A DNA stretch of 64,000 nt from JACRCT01 sp049841135 (GTDB taxonomy: Bacteria > Myxococcota > Myxococcia > Myxococcales > UBA5297). Positions 1 through 11,860 of this stretch are shown here, in pieces. The notes beneath the pieces were generated by a model. That model had not been told where the DNA came from and made no database searches. It worked only from the letters and a program-made list of their open reading frames with translations. A program made the position numbers and the translations under genes. The DNA lies in the NCBI GenBank assembly GCA_049841135.1, contig JASGHK010000004.1, forward strand, positions 2,666,001-2,730,000. The letters are read 5' to 3'. The stretch's first letter is position 1. Every line of letters starts with the position of its first letter.

Positions 1-1
1 C

Positions 2-1417
2 GACCTCATCGAGCACCGGTTCGACCTGCACCTGCTGGGCTCCTACGCCTTCACCGACTGGGCCGAGGTGGGCGTCGACCTGCCGTTCACCCCGTTCCAG
101 AAGACCCACTTCGGCACCCTGGGCCAGGCGACCGGCTTCTTCGACCGGGAGCCGTCCTCCGCCGGCCTGGGCGACCTGCGGGTCCAGGGAAAGTTCCGGC
201 TCCTGCGCGAGGAGGACCACTTCGTCACGGTCGCGGCGCTGGCCGAGGTGCGCCTCCCCACCGGCGCCGACGCGTCGTTCTTGGGCGAGCGCAGCGTCCT
301 CGTCTACCCGCGGGCCATCGTCGAGCGCACCTTCCTCGATCGCCTGCGGGTGGCGGTCGACCTGGGCTACCGCTACCGCGCCCTGCCCGGCCGCTACCTG
401 AACCTCTACGTCGGCGACGAGCTGGCCTTCGCCGCCGCCGCCTCGGTCCAGCTCCCGCAGCTCTTCTCCCGCCAGTGGTCGGTGGGGGCGGAGGTGCTGG
501 TCTCGACGCCCGCGCGCGCCCCCTTCAACGGCAGCGACGCCTTCAAGACCCCGGTCGAGGTGCTGGCCGGGCTCAAGGTCCAGCTGTGGAAGAACTTCTG
601 GGCGCAGGCGGGCGGCGGCACCGGCTACTTCGGCACCTCGGGCCTGGGCCACGAGGCCTGGCGGTTCTTCCTGACCGTCGGCTACACGCGCATCTGGTAC
701 GACCGCGACCACGACGGCATCCCTGACGGCGAGGACGGCTGCCCGGACCAGGCCGAGGACCTCGACGGCTTCAAGGACGGCGACGGCTGCCCCGACCCCG
801 ACAACGACGGCGACGGCATCCCCGACCAGCAGGACCAGTGCCCGGACGTGCCCGGCCTGCCCAAGCTGCACGGCTGTCCGGACGGCGACGGCGACGGCAT
901 CCCCGACGCCAAGGACCGCTGTCCCAAGGACGCCGGACCGGCGAAGCTCGACGGCTGCCCCGACGCGGACGGCGACGAGATCGCCGACATCGACGACAAG
1001 TGCCCGGACCGGCCCGGGCCCGCCGAGGCCGACGGCTGCCCCAAGGCGAAGCCCTGGGTCGTCTACGAGGCCGGCAAGCTGGTGCTCAAAGACGCGGTCC
1101 ACTTCGACTCCGGCCGCGCGAGCATCAAGAAGAACTCGCTGCCCATCCTCGACGACCTCGCGGCGCTCCTGAAGCTGCACCCGGAGATCAAGCGGGTCCG
1201 CATCGACGGCCACACCGACAACGAGGGGCCGGCGGTGATGAACCTCGAGCTGTCGCAGAAGCGCGCCGAGGCGGTGGTCGCCTACCTCATCTCCAAGGGC
1301 ATCGAGGCCTCCCGGCTGTCCGCCAAGGGCTTCGGGCTCGAGCGGCCCATCGCCAGCAACGCCACCCCGCTGGGCCGGGCCAAGAACCGCCGCGTCGAGT
1401 GCAGCATCCTCGAGTGA
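2..1417 (+). CDS. OmpA-family outer-membrane protein with Ca-binding TSP3 repeats (5' end outside window)
   Basis: The frame is open from the first bases of the window, so the start lies upstream. The first ~230 visible residues are rich in alternating aromatic and small residues, as in an outer-membrane beta-barrel. Nucleotides ~700-1050 encode a run of Asp-rich thrombospondin type 3 motifs (DxDxDGxxD, each with a Cys), which bind calcium in known homologues. Nucleotides ~1080-1414 encode an OmpA C-terminal peptidoglycan-binding domain with the signatures HFDSGRASI, DGHTDNEG and NRRVE. It probably anchors the outer membrane to the wall. The next gene starts 20 nt downstream on the same strand. 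Confidence 0.9.
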   Translation, partial: DLIEHRFDLHLLGSYAFTDWAEVGVDLPFTPFQKTHFGTLGQATGFFDREPSSAGLGDLRVQGKFRLLREEDHFVTVAALAEVRLPTGADASFLGERSVLVYPRAIVERTFLDRLRVAVDLGYRYRALPGRYLNLYVGDELAFAAAASVQLPQLFSRQWSVGAEVLVSTPARAPFNGSDAFKTPVEVLAGLKVQLWKNFWAQAGGGTGYFGTSGLGHEAWRFFLTVGYTRIWYDRDHDGIPDGEDGCPDQAEDLDGFKDGDGCPDPDNDGDGIPDQQDQCPDVPGLPKLHGCPDGDGDGIPDAKDRCPKDAGPAKLDGCPDADGDEIADIDDKCPDRPGPAEADGCPKAKPWVVYEAGKLVLKDAVHFDSGRASIKKNSLPILDDLAALLKLHPEIKRVRIDGHTDNEGPAVMNLELSQKRAEAVVAYLISKGIEASRLSAKGFGLERPIASNATPLGRAKNRRVECSILE

Positions 1418-1437
1418 GGGAGTGAGGCGATCAAGCC

Positions 1438-2742
1438 ATGGACAAGCGCTTTCATGCCGTCTGGCCGCTCGCGCTCCTGCTCGCCGCAGGCGGCGGCTGC
1501 CAGTGCTCCGCTCCCGACGGGGTGGTCGACGACTGCCAGGCGGAGCTCGAGCTGCCCCCGTCGGTCTCCACCGACATCCTCTTCGTCATCGACAACTCCG
1601 GCTCGATGCAGGAGGAGCAGCAGAAGGTGGTGGACGAGCTGCACACCTTCGTCCAGCAGCTGGTGAGCGCGCCCGTGCGCAACGACTTCCAGCTGGGAGT
1701 GGTCACCACCGGCGTCTCGCAGAACTCGGCGCTGTGCGGCGCCACCGCCCCGGCCAGCTGCGTGGAGTTCCCCTTCGAGAGCGGCCGGCTGCAGCGCGGC
1801 AAGGACCTCGCCGGCAAGGTCCTCGACACCACCTCCAAGAAGCTCCTCGTCGCCGACGATCCCGACCTGCTCCCCGAGGCGCAGGTGCTGCTCGGCCAGG
1901 GCACCGCGGGCTCCGGCCAGGAGATGGGCCTGGAGGCGGCGCGCCGGGCGCTGAGCACGCCGCTCCTCGACAACCCGCTCGACGGCAACCCCGCCGGCAA
2001 CAAGGGCTTCCTGCGGCCCGGGGCGCGGCTGCTGGTCATCATCGTCTCCGACGAGGACGACTGCTCGGACGCTGCCAGCTGCGCCGACTCGGCCTCGCGG
2101 CTGTTCATCACCAGCGCCTGCCCCGGCGGCTGCACGCAGGACGCCGACTGCCAGGGCGAGGGTCACTACTGCCTGCTCGTCGACCCGCACGATCCCGGGC
2201 GCGGCCGCAGCTGCTCGCTCAACGCCTGTGAGACCCCCGCCGGGCGCGCCCGGCTCGCGCCCGTGGACGGCTACGTCTCCTTCTTGAACGGCCTGGACGA
2301 CGGCACCGGCTCGGGCCGCAAGCGCGAGGTGTTCCTGGCGGTCATCGGCGCCGTCGACGCGGCGGGCGCCCCGGCGCGCTGCCAGGGCGGCGGCTCGGAG
2401 GCCTACGGCGTGGCCGTGCGCTACCAGGCGGCCGTCACGCAGATGGGGGCGCGCGGGCTCATCGAGACCATCTGCAAGGACTCCTACGCCGACGCGCTCA
2501 CGCGCATCGCCACGCTGGTCAACGCGCCGCAGACGGTGGAGCTGGCCCGCCCGCCGCCGGACCCGCGCCTCATCCTCTTCGACGTGACCGACACCTCCGG
2601 CGCGACCAAGACCTGCCGGGTCGGCGAGGGCTTCGACTACGAGCCGCCGGCCGGCACCGCCCCCGCGCGCGTCACCTTCAAGGGGACGTGCCGCCTCAGC
2701 GCCGGCGACCAGCTGAAGGTTCGGCTCGTCTGCGCCAACTAG
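1438..2742 (+). CDS. von Willebrand factor A domain lipoprotein
   Basis: A 434-residue protein. The N-terminus is a lipoprotein signal ending at Cys21 (LLAAGGGC). A vWA domain starts near residue 45, with the metal-ion-dependent adhesion site seen as DNSGS at residues 52-56. The middle is Cys-rich and includes an acidic stretch, SDEDDCSD. It is likely exported and tethered to the outer membrane, where vWA domains bind protein partners; the partner is unknown. It follows the OmpA-family gene by 20 nt on the same strand, so the two are probably cotranscribed. Myxobacteria carry many such lipoproteins, and nothing here assigns a more exact role. Confidence 0.85.
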   Translation: MDKRFHAVWPLALLLAAGGGCQCSAPDGVVDDCQAELELPPSVSTDILFVIDNSGSMQEEQQKVVDELHTFVQQLVSAPVRNDFQLGVVTTGVSQNSALCGATAPASCVEFPFESGRLQRGKDLAGKVLDTTSKKLLVADDPDLLPEAQVLLGQGTAGSGQEMGLEAARRALSTPLLDNPLDGNPAGNKGFLRPGARLLVIIVSDEDDCSDAASCADSASRLFITSACPGGCTQDADCQGEGHYCLLVDPHDPGRGRSCSLNACETPAGRARLAPVDGYVSFLNGLDDGTGSGRKREVFLAVIGAVDAAGAPARCQGGGSEAYGVAVRYQAAVTQMGARGLIETICKDSYADALTRIATLVNAPQTVELARPPPDPRLILFDVTDTSGATKTCRVGEGFDYEPPAGTAPARVTFKGTCRLSAGDQLKVRLVCAN

Positions 2743-2937
2743 GAGCGGCGGTGACCAGAACGAACGTTGCATAAGGTATGTCAGCGTTCATCAACATGGT
2801 CCGGCCGCGGCGAGACGGCATTCCCGCCGGTGTCCTGCGGCCGTCAACGCGCCCGCCGCACTGCGCGTCTGCCGTGCCCGCCCTGGGGGCCGGGCGATAG
2901 ATTTCGCCCTCTCGCTGTCCTTGCGATGGAGCCATCG

Positions 2938-4447
2938 ATGACCTCCCCGAAGCCCCTGGCCGAGTTCGACGCGCGCATGCGCGAGCTCAAGGATCTCTCC
3001 GGCGTGGTGGGTATCCTCTCCTGGGACCAGGAGACGTTCATGCCGCCCAAGGCGGGCGAGCCGCGGGCGCAGCAGCTCGCGACCCTGCAGGGCCTCTACC
3101 ACGAGAAGCTCACCGACCCCGCGCTGGGGGCCAGCGTCGAAGCGCTGGAGTCGGCGGCGGCGCTCTCCGCGGAGCAGCGCGCGATGGTGCGCAACCTCCG
3201 CTGGGAGCGCGACCGCGCGGTCAAGGTCCCGGCGCGCCTGGTCAAGGAGCTGGCCGAGGAGCAGTCCCGCTCGGTCGAGGCCTGGCGCACGGCGAAGGCG
3301 AACAAGGACTACGCCAGCTTCCGGCCGCACCTGGAGACCCTCATCCGCCTGCGCCGCGAGCAGGCCGACGCCCTCGGTCACGGCGGCGAGCGCTACGACG
3401 CGCTGCTCGACGGCTTCGAGCCGGGGATGAAGACCGAGCGGCTCACCCCGCTCCTCGAGCGCCTGCGTGAGCCGCTGGTGCGCCTGGTCCAGGCCATCGT
3501 CGACTCTGGCCGGCGGCCGAAGGATCCGCTGGCGGGCCGCACGTTCGACGCCTCCCGCCAGTGGGAGTTCACGATGCGGCTGCTCAAGGATCTCGGGCTT
3601 CGACCTCGAGGCCGGGCGCCAGGACCGCTCGACGCATCCATTCACCGGCGGCGCCGGGCACCCGCTGGACGTACGGCTGACCACGAAGCTGGACCCGGTG
3701 CGACCCCTCTCCGGCGTGATGAGCACCATCCACGAGTGCGGCCACGGGTTGTACGAGCAGGGCTTCGACCCGGCCCACGCGCGCACCTACCTCGCCCAGG
3801 CGCCCTCGTTCGGCCTGCACGAGTCGCAGAGCCGCTTCTGGGAGAACCTCATCGGCCGCAGCAAGCCCTTCTGGGCGCACTACCTGCCGGCGCTGCGCGA
3901 GGTCTTCCCCGGCGAGCTCGCCGGGGTCCGGCTGGACGACTTCTGGGCCCACTTGAACCTCGTCGAGCCGAGCCTGGTGCGGGTCGAGGCAGACGAGGTG
4001 ACCTACAACCTGCACATCCTGGCGCGCTTCGAGCTCGAGCTCGCCCTGATGCGCGGCTCGCTCTCCGCAGCGGACCTGCCCGGCGCCTGGAACGAGCGCT
4101 ACCAGAAGCTGCTGGGCATCAGCCCGCGGGACGACTCCGAAGGCGTGATGCAGGACATCCACTGGGCGTGGGGCGAGTTCGGCTACTTCCCCACCTACAC
4201 CATCGGCAACCTCTACTCGGCGATGCTCCTCTCCAAGCTCGTCGAGGAGCGGCCGGGGACCTGGGACGAGATTGGCCGGGGCGAGCTCGCGGGCGTCCTC
4301 GGGTGGCTGCGGACGAAGATCCACCGCGTCGGCTTCCTCCACTCGGCGGAGGACCTGATCGAGAAGGTCACCGGGTCGCGCCTGAGCGAGGGGCCGTTCG
4401 TGGCCTACCTGGAAGGCAAGTACCGGGCGCTGTACGACCTCGCCTGA
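2938..4447 (+). CDS. M32-family metallocarboxypeptidase (Taq type), frameshifted
   Basis: A cytoplasmic zinc carboxypeptidase that removes C-terminal residues from peptides. The first part (from ATG 2938; ATG 2926 is an alternative) reads GILSWDQETFMPPKAGEPR, a family hallmark. The second part lies one frame on and carries the zinc motif HECGH (nt ~3731-3745) and the diagnostic HESQSRFWEN. The halves join if one G is removed from the GGG at ~3598 (GGGCTTCGAC to GGCTTCGAC), giving the expected LGFDLEAGRQDRSTHPFTGG. Corrected length is 502 residues, normal for M32. A longer upstream start in this frame is possible but unsupported. Confidence 0.88.
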
Positions 4448-4516
4448 ACCCTTTCTCGGGCCTCTGGCATCTAACGGGCGAACCGCGGCAGACACCGTTA
4501 GACAAGGGGGCCGGCG

Positions 4517-4796
4517 ATGCGACGAACACTCTGGGCCCTGGCCACGGCAGCGGTCCTGCTCATGTCGGGAGAAGCGATGGCGAAGGAAGCGACGGCGACC
4601 CTGAGCGTTTCGGGCTGGCACTGCGGCGGCTGCAGCGCGGCGACCGAGGCCTCCCTCAAGAAGGTGGGAGGTGTGACGTCCGCCAAGGCCGAGCTTCTCC
4701 ACCGGCACCGTGAAGGTGACCTACGACGACTCGAAGGCCACGATCGCCGACCTCGAGAAGGCCGTCGAGAAGGCCGGCTACAAGGTCGCTCGCTGA
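4517..4796 (+). CDS. Periplasmic heavy-metal-associated (HMA, MerP-like) protein, frameshifted
   Basis: A small metal-binding protein. It starts with a cleavable signal (LWALATAAVLLMSGEAMA) followed by an HMA domain whose Cys pair is in GWHCGGCSAATEASLKKVGG. The reading frame slips after GVTSAKAE. Removing one base at ~4694 (GAGCTTC to GAGCTC) restores STGTVKVTYDDSKATIADL and then EKAVEKAGYKVAR, the normal end of the fold. Corrected length is 92 residues, typical of MerP/CopZ-type proteins. It probably binds Cu, Hg or a similar thiophilic metal outside the cytoplasm. No metal transporter or regulator is adjacent. A strong terminator follows. Confidence 0.82.
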
Positions 4797-4836
4797 CGAA
4801 GAGCTTTGCGTGGGGGTCTTGGGAAGGGCCCTGACG

Positions 4837-4877
4837 AAGAGCCCCGCCTCGTTCACTCGAGGCGGGGCTCTTTTTTT
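4837..4877 (+). terminator. Rho-independent terminator
   Basis: A 15-bp perfect stem (AAGAGCCCCGCCTCG pairing with its complement) with a 6-nt loop, followed by a run of seven T. It lies 41 nt after the HMA gene and faces the 3' end of the hsp20 gene, so it ends the plus-strand unit and may work in both directions. Confidence 0.93.
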
Positions 4878-4984
4878 GCCCAAGGGATTTGAAGCGGGAG
4901 AGCTGCTTCGGACTTCTCGGCTCGCGCGAGGAAGAGGCAGCCACTTTGGGCCGCCCCTCACTCGCAAGGACCGTTGTCCCGATT

Positions 4985-5392
4985 TCAGCCGGCGGAGATG
5001 GCGATGGTCTTGGGCTTGGCGGCCTCGGCCTTGGGCAGCTGGACGGTGAGCACGCCATTCTTGGCCTTGGCCTCGATGCGGGCGCTGTCCACGTCGTCGG
5101 GGAGGTGGAAGACGCGCTCGAAGGCGCCGAAGCCGCGCTCGCGGCGGGTGAACTCGCCGTCCTCGGACTTGCGCTCGCCCTTGACGGTCAGGTGCTTGCC
5201 CTCGAGCGTGACCGCGACGTCCTTCTCGGTCATGCCCGGCAGATCGAGGTCGATGGCGTAGCCGTCCTTGGTCTCGCGGATGTCGGCGCTGGGGGAGAAG
5301 CACTCCCAGCTGTAGCCCTGGCGGGCGACGGTGTCGAAGGTGTCGAGGACCTGGTCGATGGGGCTGAAACCGAACTTCTGGATCGTCAACAT
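4985..5392 (-). CDS. Hsp20/alpha-crystallin small heat-shock protein
   Basis: A 135-residue ATP-independent holdase chaperone. The alpha-crystallin domain covers most of the protein: SPSADIRETKDGYAIDLDLP, the GMTEKDVAVTLEGKHLTVKG strands, and the consensus C-terminal strand AKNGVLTVQLPKAEA. The chosen start, ATG at 5392, has AAGGAG 6-7 nt upstream. An earlier in-frame start at 5422 would place the ribosome site inside the gene. A sigma-70-like promoter lies 73-100 nt upstream. No CIRCE or ROSE-like element was recognised in the leader. Confidence 0.92.
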   Translation of the reverse strand: MLTIQKFGFSPIDQVLDTFDTVARQGYSWECFSPSADIRETKDGYAIDLDLPGMTEKDVAVTLEGKHLTVKGERKSEDGEFTRRERGFGAFERVFHLPDDVDSARIEAKAKNGVLTVQLPKAEAAKPKTIAISAG

Positions 5393-5464
5393 GGCTCGTC
5401 TCCTTGGGTACTTCGGGTTCACTGTGCGTCCGCTCGGTGGCGGCCGCCTCGTTTGGACGCACGG

Positions 5465-5492
5465 AACCTAAGGGCGAGCCCAACCTTGTCAA
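5465..5492 (-). promoter_or_regulatory. Sigma-70-like promoter for hsp20
   Basis: Read on the minus strand: TTGACA, a 16-nt spacer, then TAGGTT, about 73 nt before the hsp20 start. The -35 box is a perfect consensus and the -10 box is a weaker match. The role is inferred from position. Confidence 0.55.
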
Positions 5493-5535
5493 ATGCCACC
5501 AGAGCCTGAGCGCGCAGAGGCACTCGAGACCGGAC

Positions 5536-5592
5536 GCCCCGAGCTTGTCGGGGGGCCGGAGTCGCGACACCCCGAGCTTGTCGAGGGGCCGG
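5536..5592. repeat. Two copies of a short palindromic repeat
   Basis: Two near-identical units of ~24 nt, each containing CCCGAGCTTGTCG followed by a G-run, GGCCGG on the right, separated by ~7 nt. Each unit can fold, because the left C-run pairs with the right G-run. The same core in reverse orientation ends the inverted-repeat element at 31336-31359. It sits between the methyltransferase 3' end and the hsp20 promoter and may act as a terminator for the former. Confidence 0.6.
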
Positions 5593-5639
5593 CCCTTCAT
5601 CCCTGAGCGCCGACGGCTTCGGGCTCGACGACGAGCGGC

Positions 5640-6269
5640 CTACTTCGCCGTCAGCTCCAGGAAGTACTGGTAGGGCAGGAAGTCGTGCTCGCGCGCCAGG
5701 TGGAGGCCGGCCTTGCGCGCCGCCGCGAGGAAGGCCGCTCGGGAGAGCCGGTGGTCGACCGGCGGGCCCACGGGCGTCTCGCGATCGTGGAAGTCGACGT
5801 TGACGATGCGGCCTTGGCGCTTGAGCGCACCCTTGAGCTTGCGCAGGTACGCCGGCAGCTCGTGGAAGTGGTGGAACGAGTTGACCGCGAGGATCACGTC
5901 GCAGCTCGCCCGAGGAAGCAGCGGGTCCTCGGCCAGCGCCAGGACGGGCGTCACGTTAGACACCTCGTTCTCGTCCAGCCGGTCGCGCAGGATGCCCAGG
6001 AGCTTGGGCTCGACCTCCACGGCGAAGACCGTGCCCTTGGCGCCCACCACCTCGGCGAGCTTGAGCGTGAAGTAGCCGGGCCCCGAGCCGATCTCTGCGA
6101 CGCTCCGCCCCTTGATGCGCAGCGCCTCGATGACCTCGTCCGGCTTCTGCCACTCGTCGCGGTCCGGCGAGAGCAGCTTCTCGAGGTAGGCCTTGAGGTG
6201 CTTCGGGTTGCCGTGCTCGTCGCGCTCGGTGTGGCTGTGATCGTGGCCGTGGTCGTGGGCGTGGGGCAT
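5640..6269 (-). CDS. SAM-dependent methyltransferase with His-rich N-terminus
   Basis: A 209-residue class I methyltransferase. The SAM-binding motif I is seen as VAEIGSGPGYFTLKLAE and motif II as VFAVEVEPKLL; the acidic/hydrophobic core continues as CDVILAVNSFHHF. The first ~20 residues contain seven His interleaved with Asp and Glu (PHAHDHGHDHSH), a likely metal-binding tail of unknown function. The start at 6269 is the ATG that precedes this tail; the open frame extends further upstream without similarity. The substrate cannot be read from the sequence. Similar proteins are often annotated as UbiE- or ArsM-like; neither is supported specifically here. Confidence 0.8.
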   Translation of the reverse strand: MPHAHDHGHDHSHTERDEHGNPKHLKAYLEKLLSPDRDEWQKPDEVIEALRIKGRSVAEIGSGPGYFTLKLAEVVGAKGTVFAVEVEPKLLGILRDRLDENEVSNVTPVLALAEDPLLPRASCDVILAVNSFHHFHELPAYLRKLKGALKRQGRIVNVDFHDRETPVGPPVDHRLSRAAFLAAARKAGLHLAREHDFLPYQYFLELTAK

Positions 6270-6386
6270 GGGCGCGCTTGATAGACCTCCCCACCCACGG
6301 TGGCAAGGGGATCCTCCGGGCGGCTCGACCGTTGGTATTCCCCAAGGTGTTAGCCTGCTGCCACCGCCATTGCCTGGGAGGACCCG

Positions 6387-9467
<3,081 letters not shown>

Positions 9468-9500
9468 CGGCAGGCCTCCGCGCCTGCCTCTGCGCCCGCT

Positions 9501-10025
9501 TCACCCGACGACGACCAGAGGCGTGCCTCTCTCCACCGTCTGGCCGGGCGAGACCGCCACCTCCTCGACCCGGCCAGTCCGCGGCGCAGGCAGCTCGTTC
9601 TCCATCTTCATCGCCTCGACGACGACCACGCCCTGCCCTTCGGCGACGTCTTCCCCGGGCTTCACCAGCACGCGGACCACCTTGCCTGGCATCGGCGCGC
9701 TTACTGTCTGCTTGCCCTCCAGCGCATGGCCCGCCGCGTCCACGCTCAGCCGATGCGAGCGCTCGTCCTCCACTCTCACCCTCTCCTGCCGCTCGCCGAT
9801 GGCCACGCGGAGATCGTCACCGGTGCCGTCGAGCTCCAGGTTGTAGCTGCGATGCCCGGTGACGATGCTGACCGCGCCTTCCGCGACCGTGACCGCGTCG
9901 ACCGTCCAGGTCTGATCACGCCAGGTCACCTGCAGCTCGCGCTCGGTGGTCTGCGTGACGTCCACCGGCTCCGCCTCGCCGCGCTCGCCGAGCTTCACGT
10001 AGTAGCGCGATGCCGTTTTGGGCAT
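9501..10025 (-). CDS. Biotin carboxyl carrier (biotin/lipoyl attachment) protein
   Basis: A 174-residue protein ending in a biotinyl domain with the biotinylation motif EAMKMEN; the Lys is the attachment site. It also has the PMPGKVVRVLVKPGEDVAEG half. The N-terminal ~90 residues resemble the region before the biotinyl domain in acyl-CoA carboxylase alpha chains. It lies 16 nt downstream of the biotin carboxylase gene on the same strand. Together they form a split alpha subunit of an acetyl-, propionyl- or other acyl-CoA carboxylase. The carboxyltransferase (beta) subunit is not in this window. Confidence 0.9.
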   Translation of the reverse strand: MPKTASRYYVKLGERGEAEPVDVTQTTERELQVTWRDQTWTVDAVTVAEGAVSIVTGHRSYNLELDGTGDDLRVAIGERQERVRVEDERSHRLSVDAAGHALEGKQTVSAPMPGKVVRVLVKPGEDVAEGQGVVVVEAMKMENELPAPRTGRVEEVAVSPGQTVERGTPLVVVG

Positions 10026-10041
10026 GTTCCGTCCGCCTCTC

Positions 10042-11541
10042 TCATTGCCGCCGCAGCGCCCTGGCCCTTCCCAGCTCCCGCCACCGCGAGCCGCTGTCGC
10101 GCGGATGCTCCGCCACCGGCTCGCGTTTCTTCGCCCGCTTCCAGACCACCGACGCGATGGCCGCGATGCGCTGGGCCTCCTCGTCGGCCTCGCCGCGCAG
10201 CTCGTTCGCCCGGCGCTCGACGAAGCCGGTGTCGTAGTCCCCGGAGAGGAACTCCGGGTTGGAGAGCGCGAGCTGCAGCCAGCCGAGGTTGGTGGGGATG
10301 CCCCGGACGACGTACTCCGAGAGCGCCCGCTTCAGCCGGGCAATTGCCTGTGCGCGGTCCGGGCCCCAAGCCGACACCTTGCTGATCATCGGGTCGTAGT
10401 CGATGGGCACGACGAAGCCGGCGTAGACCCCGCCGTCGTCGCGCACCCAGGGACCGCTGGGGATCGCGAGACCGGTGATCTTGCCGGGGCTGGGCAGGAA
10501 GCCACGCGCCGGGTCCTCGGCGTAGACGCGTGCTTCGACGGCGTGGCCGCGCTGCGACATCGGCTCGTCGACCGGAAGCGGTGCGCCTTGAGCCACCTCG
10601 ATCTGCCAGCGGACCAGGTCCGTCCCCGTCACCCACTCGGTGACCGGGTGCTCGACCTGCAGCCGCGTGTTCATCTCCATGAAGTAGAAGTTGCGGTGGG
10701 CGTCGACCAGCAGCTCCACCGTGCCGGCGCCGACGTAGCCGACCGCCTTGGCCGCGCGAACCGCCAGGGCGCCCATGCGCGCACGCATCTCCGGCGTCAC
10801 GATGGGCGAGGGCGTCTCCTCGATCACCTTCTGGTGCCGCCGCTGGACCGAGCACTCGCGCTCGCCCAGGTGGATGCAGCGGCCGTGGCCGTCGGCGAAG
10901 ACCTGCACCTCGACGTGCCGGGGACGCTCGAGGAACCTCTCCAGGTACACGCGCGAGTCGCCGAAGGCGCTCTTGGCTTCGCCCGAGGCCGCGCGATAGG
11001 CGCCCAGGAAGTCTTCGAGGCGCTCGACCTTGCGCATCCCCTTCCCGCCGCCGCCGGCCGCCGCCTTGATCATCACCGGCAGCCCCATCTCCTTGGCCAG
11101 GCGCAGCGCCTCCTCCTCGGTCTCGACCGGTCCGGGCGAGCCGGGGATGACCGGGACGCCGGCGCGGCGCATCTCGTCGCGGGCGCGGGTCTTCTCGCCC
11201 ATGGCCTCCATCGCCGAGGCCGGCGGACCGATGAGCGTCACCCCGGCGCGCTCACAAGCGCGGGCGAACTCAGGGTTCTCGGAGAGGAAGCCGTAGCCCG
11301 GGTGGATGGCATCGGCCCCGGACTCGCGCGCGACCTCGAGCATCTTGTCGATGACGAGGTAGCTCTCGCGAGATGGAGCAGGTCCCAGGTGCCAGGCCTC
11401 GTCGGCGCGGCGGACGTGCAGGGCGGCGCGGTCGGCGTCGGAGTAGACCGCTACCGTCTTCAGGCCCATCTCCCGGCAGGTGCGGATGACGCGGCAGGCG
11501 ATTTCGCCGCGGTTGGCGATGAGGATCTTGCGGAATGGCAT
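10042..11541 (-). CDS. accC: Biotin carboxylase subunit of an acyl-CoA carboxylase
   Basis: About 500 residues of biotin carboxylase: N-terminal FRKILIANRGEIACRVIRT, the ATP-grasp glycine loop KAAAGGGGKGMR, the catalytic region EMNTRLQVEHPVTEW, and a full C-terminal domain. It carboxylates biotin on the carrier encoded just downstream using ATP and bicarbonate. The start is ATG 11541; GTG 11544 sits directly before it. The C-terminus extends ~40 basic residues past the usual AccC end and lacks its own biotinyl domain, consistent with the split arrangement. Whether the complex uses acetyl-, propionyl- or methylcrotonyl-CoA cannot be read from this subunit. Confidence 0.92.
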   Translation of the reverse strand: MPFRKILIANRGEIACRVIRTCREMGLKTVAVYSDADRAALHVRRADEAWHLGPAPSRESYLVIDKMLEVARESGADAIHPGYGFLSENPEFARACERAGVTLIGPPASAMEAMGEKTRARDEMRRAGVPVIPGSPGPVETEEEALRLAKEMGLPVMIKAAAGGGGKGMRKVERLEDFLGAYRAASGEAKSAFGDSRVYLERFLERPRHVEVQVFADGHGRCIHLGERECSVQRRHQKVIEETPSPIVTPEMRARMGALAVRAAKAVGYVGAGTVELLVDAHRNFYFMEMNTRLQVEHPVTEWVTGTDLVRWQIEVAQGAPLPVDEPMSQRGHAVEARVYAEDPARGFLPSPGKITGLAIPSGPWVRDDGGVYAGFVVPIDYDPMISKVSAWGPDRAQAIARLKRALSEYVVRGIPTNLGWLQLALSNPEFLSGDYDTGFVERRANELRGEADEEAQRIAAIASVVWKRAKKREPVAEHPRDSGSRWRELGRARALRRQ

Positions 11542-11558
11542 CACCTGGAAACCTAGGT

Positions 11559-11850
11559 GCGGCCCTCCCCCCTGCCCCCTCCCAAACTGCGGGAGGGGGT
11601 TCGTCCCTTGCCCTCATCACCCTGGTCGGAAGCCTTCACAGCTTTGCGGGCGAGCGAGCACGGGGGCGCTTACCCGGTCTGCTGCCCTGCTAAAGATAGG
11701 CAGCTACTTCATGACATGATTCACGCCGCCTGCAGGCGCAGGCCTGCGCACCAGCAGAGCAGCAGCGGCGCCAGAGCTTCCGACGTCGGCCGAGTCGAGC
11801 AGAGTCGGACCCCTCCCGCAGTATGGGAGGGGGCAGGGGGGAGGGCCCGC
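11559..11850. repeat. Inverted pair of 41-nt G/C-block hairpin repeats in a 319-bp gap
   Basis: The gap between rimO and the carboxylase operon (11542-11860) holds no gene. Its ends are near-perfect inverted copies of one 41-nt sequence (11559-11599 and 11810-11850), differing by one indel and one substitution. Each arm is itself a hairpin: CCCCCTCCC, a 7-nt loop containing CTGC, then GGGAGGGGG. The 210 bp between have no recognisable coding content. This could be a small non-autonomous mobile element, or paired terminators; the carboxylase promoter should also lie here. Confidence 0.65.
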
Positions 11851-11860
11851 GCGGGCAGGG

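Noticed and set aside
1282..2772. A 496-residue minus-strand frame opposite the vWA lipoprotein
   Set aside because: Arg/Ala/Gly-rich shadow; the plus strand has a lipobox and a vWA metal site.
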